From positions 53,499 to 117,498 of the forward strand of contig NZ_WPNZ01000031.1 in assembly GCF_009755605.1 (NCBI RefSeq): a DNA stretch of 64,000 nucleotides, in the 5' to 3' direction. Below the pieces are notes generated by a model. It was not told the DNA's origin. It did no database searches and was given only the letters and a program-made list of their open reading frames with translations. Below are positions 60,593 through 64,000 of the stretch, piece after piece. Within the stretch, counting starts at the first letter, position 1; every line of letters begins with the position of its first letter. Both the position numbers and the translations under genes were made by a program. Source of the stretch: Streptomyces typhae. GTDB lineage: Bacteria; Actinomycetota; Actinomycetes; Streptomycetales; Streptomycetaceae.

Positions 60593-61514
60593 CCTGGCTG
60601 ACCAGAGGAAGATGCTCGCAACGTGGAGTCCGGCCAGGTAGATGGCGGCTGTTTTCTCGTAGCGGGTGGCGATCCCGCGCCACTGTTCAAGCGGTTGATG
60701 CAGCGTTCGACGGTGTTGCGCTGCTTGTACGTCTCGCGGTCAAAGGCGGGCGGTCGGCCACCTCGGCTGCCTCGCCGCAGGCGGTGGCCGCGTTGATCCT
60801 CCGGCACGGGGATGACCGCCCGGATGCCGCGCCGCCGAAGGTGTTGACGGATGGCCCGGGACGAGTACGCCTTGTCGGCCAGGACTGCCTCTGGCCGGGT
60901 TCGGGGCCGTCCGCAACGTCGGGGAACACGCAGCCGGGTCATCACGTCAGCGAAGGCACGCGCATCACCGGCCTGCCCGGCGGTGAGGTGGAAGGCCAGG
61001 GGCCGGCAGTTGCCGTCGGCCGCGAGATGGATCTTCGTAGTCAGTCCGCCGCGGGACCGGCCGATGGCGTGGTCGCCCGGCTCGCCGACAGGGACCCCTT
61101 TTTGCGGGCTCCGGCCGAGTGCTGGTGGGCTCGCACGATCGTGGAGTCCACCGAGACAACCCAGTTCAGTTCATCGTCGGCGTCCGCCTGGGCCACAAGC
61201 GCGGTGAACACCCGCTCCCACGTGCCGTCGGCGGACCACATCCGAAGCCGGTTGTAGACGCCCCGCCAGTTGCCGTACTTCTCCGGCAGTTGCGCCCACT
61301 GTGCCCCGGTCTGAAACTTCCAGGCGATGGCGTCAATCACCTCTCGGTGGTCCCGCCATCGGCCACCCCGCTTCGGTGTCCGGTCCGGAAGTAACGGCTC
61401 GATCCGCGCCCACTGCGCGTCAGTCAACGGCAGACCCAGACAACGATCAGACGATCCGGAGGGAGCGACTACACGCAGCCTGTGCCATCGGTCTGGACGG
61501 CAACTGTCCACCAA
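60590..61514 (-). pseudogene. IS5-family transposase, two frame changes
   Basis: First frame (to 61041): PLTDAQWARIEPLLPDRTPK, IDAIAWKFQTGAQWAQLPEK, the DDE Asp in VVSVDSTIVRAHQHSAGARK. A -1 change near 61090 leads to a second frame with VMTRLRVPRRCGRPR, EAVLADKAYSSRAIRQHLRR and the Glu-bearing KQRNTVERCINRL. Many IS5 transposases use a programmed -1 shift at this place, so that change may be functional. A further break after INRL (about 60688) shifts to LEQWRGIATRYEKTAAIYLA, the normal C terminus ending at 60590; that break probably inactivates this copy or is a sequencing error. Confidence 0.85.
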
Positions 61515-61759
61515 GAGGTCACTCTGGCCGCCATCGCTTCCGGCTCTGACGGAAGAGGGGTGAGCCCGAAGTGATCTTCCAGCTCATGCCGCAGGAACTC
61601 GCCGATCTCCGCTTGGTCGGCGCCACGCCGGAGCCGCTGCAGGAGAGGGACGAGCATGCAGTCGTACTCGTCTTGCACCTCGTCAGCGACGCCGATCGGA
61701 TCCCACTCATTGAGCAGATACCGAAGGCCGTTCTCGGTGACATCGGTTCCAGGTCGCAT
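61469..61759 (-). CDS. IS passenger gene (WDPIGV...DEYD small protein)
   Basis: A 96-residue protein from ATG 61759: TENGLRYLLNEWDPIGVADE, VQDEYDCMLVPLLQRLRRGA, AEIGEFLRHELEDHFGLTPL. The W-D-P-I-G-V / D-E-Y-D / L..GA...EI..FL pattern is that of small DUF1871-like or immunity-like proteins found in many bacteria (from memory, unverified). It lies wholly inside the insertion sequence's inverted repeats, on the same strand as the transposase and overlapping its first codons, so it travels with the element. Confidence 0.7.
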   Translation of the reverse strand: MRPGTDVTENGLRYLLNEWDPIGVADEVQDEYDCMLVPLLQRLRRGADQAEIGEFLRHELEDHFGLTPLPSEPEAMAARVTSWWTVAVQTDGTGCV

Positions 61760-61807
61760 CGCTCCAGGGTGCCACCCCGGAGCCGCCGTCATTACTCGGC
61801 CCCGCCT

Positions 61808-61829
61808 TGATCCAAACGAAACCGCCTAG
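61808..61829. repeat. Right terminal inverted repeat of the IS
   Basis: Reads TGATCCAAACGAAACCGCCT and on to TAG; exact inverted match to 60571-60592. Confidence 0.85.
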
Positions 61830-61971
61830 GTGCAGCCGGGCCAGGTGGGGCCGAGCGCCTGGCGGTCTTTTCGGCCGCGCGCGGGGAACTGCGCTGGAAC
61901 ACTGTCGCCTGATGGTGGGGGCGGGCGTCCGGGGCAGGTTGGCAGACCGGCAGGGCCGGAAGAGATGATGC

Positions 61972-62436
61972 GTGATCAAGAAACTTGCCCTCGCGCTCGT
62001 CCTGGCCGCGTCCGTTCCGCTCACGACCGAAACCAGCGTGACGGCCACAGAGGACTACCCCGTCCGCAAGATCTGGGGCAAGGGCACCGCCGCCTGCCCC
62101 GAGAAATCGATCTGCCTCTACCAGGACAGCAACTACAACGAAGACTCCCACGAAGGCCGGGGCCGCTGGATCTGGGTCGTCACCGGCCCCACCGCCCGCA
62201 TCCCCGGCGGCAACGACGAAGCCAGCTCCCTCCACGCGAACCTCGAAGGCACCCCCTGGGAGACGGCCGCGTTCTGCGAGGACACGAACTTCCAGGGCGG
62301 CACCCTGCTGTACCTGGTCGACGGCGCGTCCAGGCCGAACCTCAAAAGGGTCGGCGGCCACCAGGTCAATCTGAACGACATGATCTCCTCCGTGAACCTC
62401 CTCGCCGGCGACTGGCGACGGCCCTGCAGCGCTTAG
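61972..62436 (+). CDS. Secreted small protein, peptidase-inhibitor I36-like
   Basis: A 154-residue protein started at GTG 61972 (GGAAGAG ahead). Residues 1-26 are a signal peptide (MIKKLALALVLAASVPL...). The mature part has CPEKSICLYQDSNYNEDSHE, ASSLHANLEGTPWETAAFCE, DTNFQGGTLLYLVDGAS, NDMISSVNLL, with four to five Cys, matching the beta-crystallin-like I36 (SMPI-type) inhibitor family widespread in Streptomyces. Extracellular protease inhibition is a family-level inference. It is chromosomal-type cargo next to the insertion sequence. A C+G-rich hairpin (GCAGGGCCCGGAG ... ) lies after the stop. Confidence 0.7.
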   Translation: MIKKLALALVLAASVPLTTETSVTATEDYPVRKIWGKGTAACPEKSICLYQDSNYNEDSHEGRGRWIWVVTGPTARIPGGNDEASSLHANLEGTPWETAAFCEDTNFQGGTLLYLVDGASRPNLKRVGGHQVNLNDMISSVNLLAGDWRRPCSA

Positions 62437-62606
62437 GCGGCTGAGCAGCGCCCACACGCGGCAGGGCCCGGAGAACCCCCCGGACCCTGCCGCGTGACAC
62501 CGCGCAACGGCGGGCACCTCAATCAGCCTCACCAGCCCGTTCCGCAGGTTCTCAGCACCGTGCCTGAGACCGCCATGGCAGAACCCGTACCGGGTACTCG
62601 GCCGTC

Positions 62607-62846
62607 ATGGACGCGGAGAAAGCCCCAAACGACACCGTGAAACAACGATCGGCCTGGGCTCGTGAACTCTCTCGCGAGCTGCGGCGCGCATCGCGCGCAC
62701 TGGTCACGCACAACCACCAGCTCATCGACCAGAGCATCCGACTCAAGCGGCTTGCGGCATCACACAACCGCGATGCCGCAGCGCGCAGCGGGACGGACCG
62801 TGCGACGAGTCAGAACCTGACCGGAAAGGAGCATCTCAGGTCCTAG
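62607..62846 (+). CDS. Small charged helical protein
   Basis: A 79-residue protein, ATG 62607: WARELSRELRRASRALVTHN, HQLIDQSIRLKRLAASHNRD. One long amphipathic helix, then a polar tail. The ribosome site is weak. No family recognised; could be a DNA-binding accessory protein. Confidence 0.45.
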   Translation: MDAEKAPNDTVKQRSAWARELSRELRRASRALVTHNHQLIDQSIRLKRLAASHNRDAAARSGTDRATSQNLTGKEHLRS

Positions 62847-62864
62847 TGGATCCGGCAGGACCCG

Positions 62865-63116
62865 GTGAGGCCGAAGACCTGGCGGTCTTCCGGCGGACCT
62901 AGACGCGACACCGGATTGCTGTGCGAGAAAGACCCTTCGCACGGTCCTTCCTTCTTCCACTGCCCCGGTGACCAGGTCGGACTGTGCGCCGCCTGCCACC
63001 GCAAGACCCACCGCTACGGGCGCGGCGGAGCGCCGCTGTGCCAGTGGTGCGCGGCTGATGTGATGGCGAAGTGGGGCCCGAACGTGCGCTACACCAGCTC
63101 CCAGGGCCAGCAGTAG
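62865..63116 (+). CDS. Small zinc-finger-like protein
   Basis: An 83-residue protein with GTG 62865 as a tentative start. LLCEKDPSHGPSFFHCPGDQ and VGLCAACHRKTHRYGRGGAP, LCQWCAADVMAKWG bring six Cys and several His, including C-x2-C-H and C-x2-C, so at least one zinc site is likely; the C-AAC-H-RKTH part faintly recalls HNH-type fingers. The first 15 residues look non-natural, so the true start may be further downstream. Confidence 0.5.
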   Translation: MRPKTWRSSGGPRRDTGLLCEKDPSHGPSFFHCPGDQVGLCAACHRKTHRYGRGGAPLCQWCAADVMAKWGPNVRYTSSQGQQ

Positions 63117-63190
63117 CGATCGGCCCGACGAAGGGGGCATGCGGCCGGGTGGGACGGCGTCTGCCCCCGGCAGGGTTCCTGGACGGGGTC

Positions 63191-63382
63191 TTACCGGATC
63201 GGCGTGTGACGGCCCGCCCTGCCTCTCCGGTTCAGGAGTTGCCGGCTCTCACCGATCCGCCGCCGGCTGGCATCGATGAGCGCGCGGCTCTCCTCTATCC
63301 GGTCGCCTGCGCGCTCGATCACCAGTAAAGAGATCCGTACGCGTACCAGGGTGTCGCTCCACTTCGTGCTCATCCTTGCCAT
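63191..63382 (-). CDS. Small coiled-coil protein
   Basis: A 63-residue leftward frame from ATG 63382 (or 63373): STKWSDTLVRVRISLLVIER, AGDRIEESRALIDASRRRIG, ESRQLLNRRGRAG. A single long charged helix with E-S-R repeats, likely a coiled coil. The longer open frame upstream has no protein-like character. I see no supportable gene in the last 600 bases of the window (63383-64000). Confidence 0.45.
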   Translation of the reverse strand: MARMSTKWSDTLVRVRISLLVIERAGDRIEESRALIDASRRRIGESRQLLNRRGRAGRHTPIR

Positions 63383-64000
63383 ACCCCCCACAGCTCCGGC
63401 ATCAGACCCCCACAGTCCCGGGCCGGTACTCCCGATTCCGGCAGTCTGGACGGCCGCGCCCCCTCCGCACACCCCGCCAAAGGGTGAATACGACCCATCC
63501 GGCCAGCTGTGACGGGCGGCCACTGGACATCCGAGTGTGCGACGGGCGCTGGCCGCGGGCTGCCCGGCCGTCCGTCCCATGCCTGCATGGTGTGCCCTCT
63601 GGTGCAGCGCACGCGCAACCGGGCAGGTTGCGGCCCTGGCCGCTCCGGGCAGGAATGCGCTGCGCTTCACGGGGGCCCGGACACTGCGGCCGCCGTCTGC
63701 TGAATTTGGTTCAGGAAGGTGGTGTATCGGACGGGAGCAGGGAAACTCGGCATCACACCGGCGCCAGGAGGGTGAGCGCGCGCCGGTGAGAGCTCCCGTT
63801 GCCCCTCGGAACTCCCGCGCCAAGGGGGCGGCGGTGCAGGCGGGCCCGGTCGCGCGCACCTCCCATGCCGCGTGCGGCCGGGCCTGCCCGGAAGAAGCCT
63901 TCGGCCCGGCCCTGCCGCAGAGAGCGAAAGACCAGATGTTGGGTGGTCGGAGCGGTGTAGGGATCGGTGCCGGGGGAATCCGGTCAGAGCACCGGCGGCG

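Larger units (their letters stand above)
60571..61829 (-). mobile_element. IS5-type insertion sequence with a passenger gene
   Basis: A 1.26-kb element bounded by 22-bp perfect inverted repeats. It encodes an IS5-family DDE transposase (60590-61514) and, between the transposase start and the right repeat, a second complete gene (61469-61759). The outer CTAG is shared by both ends, as expected for insertion at a CTAG or TA target. Confidence 0.85.

Noticed and set aside
1..64000. CRISPR array, rRNA, tRNA, riboswitch, integrase or replication origin
   Set aside because: Looked for repeated spacers, tRNA-like arms, recombinase motifs and iteron arrays; none found that I can support. The four palindromes are too dispersed to be iterons.
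63383..64000. Open frames on both strands near the right edge
   Set aside because: Arg/Pro/Gly-rich with no motif or ribosome site. The region may belong to a gene cut by the window end, but nothing can be assigned.

Overview
The window is very GC-rich, strongly GC3-biased DNA with Streptomyces-type gene content: many DUF317 proteins, a DUF4913 protein, a DUF6112 protein, an SCO6880-type transfer protein, and short all-helical proteins ending in Pro/Ala-rich tails. It reads as a large part of an actinobacterial conjugative element (ICE or plasmid). I see no integrase, replication initiator, rRNA, tRNA or CRISPR array, so I cannot say whether it is integrated.

Layout. 1-3.1 kb holds leftward genes: a DUF6602-like nuclease-like protein, a DUF317 protein and a duplicated-domain protein. 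3.12-8.77 kb is a 5.6-kb unit bounded by 22-bp perfect terminal inverted repeats and a 5-bp direct duplication (CGAAC). It carries only a caspase-like/STAND NTPase/beta-propeller gene and a coupled alpha/beta hydrolase gene, so it looks like a transposed conflict-system cassette. 8.8-22.3 kb is leftward: a GNAT acetyltransferase, an LAXTG surface protein, two DUF317 proteins, an ATP-grasp ligase with an MFS exporter and two winged-helix regulators, small helical proteins, a RelE-like protein, a DUF4913 protein and a DNA methyltransferase. 22.4-31.6 kb is the rightward transfer operon: lysozyme/NlpC-P60 hydrolase, DUF6112, VirB8-like, VirB6/TrbL-like, SCO6880-type, VirB4-like ATPase and a ParB-like protein. 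31.6-59.9 kb is a long rightward accessory block: a lipoprotein, a glycosyltransferase, a shuffled paralog family, a MoxR ATPase with a VWA/HEAAH protein, a degenerate relaxase-like protein, three more DUF317 proteins, the VirD4-type coupling protein, a PAPS-reductase-like protein, a C5 methyltransferase and a DnaB-N-like protein. 60.6-61.8 kb is an IS5-type insertion sequence with a passenger gene. 62-64 kb holds a secreted small protein and other small genes.

How it fits together. A 17-18 bp palindrome (CCGGTTAGCNAAACCGG) with a TCCGG-type box beside it occurs four times, each time upstream of an operon and in the same orientation relative to it. Half-sites lie in the divergent region between the leftward block and the transfer operon. 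This suggests one element-wide regulator. Many genes start with TTG. Several of the best-supported genes have no ATG/GTG/TTG start at all but a good Shine-Dalgarno followed by ATT, CTG or similar (ParB-like at 30768, PAPS-reductase-like at 56110). At least six genes carry apparent single-base frameshifts, so either the sequence has indel errors or the accessory region is decaying.
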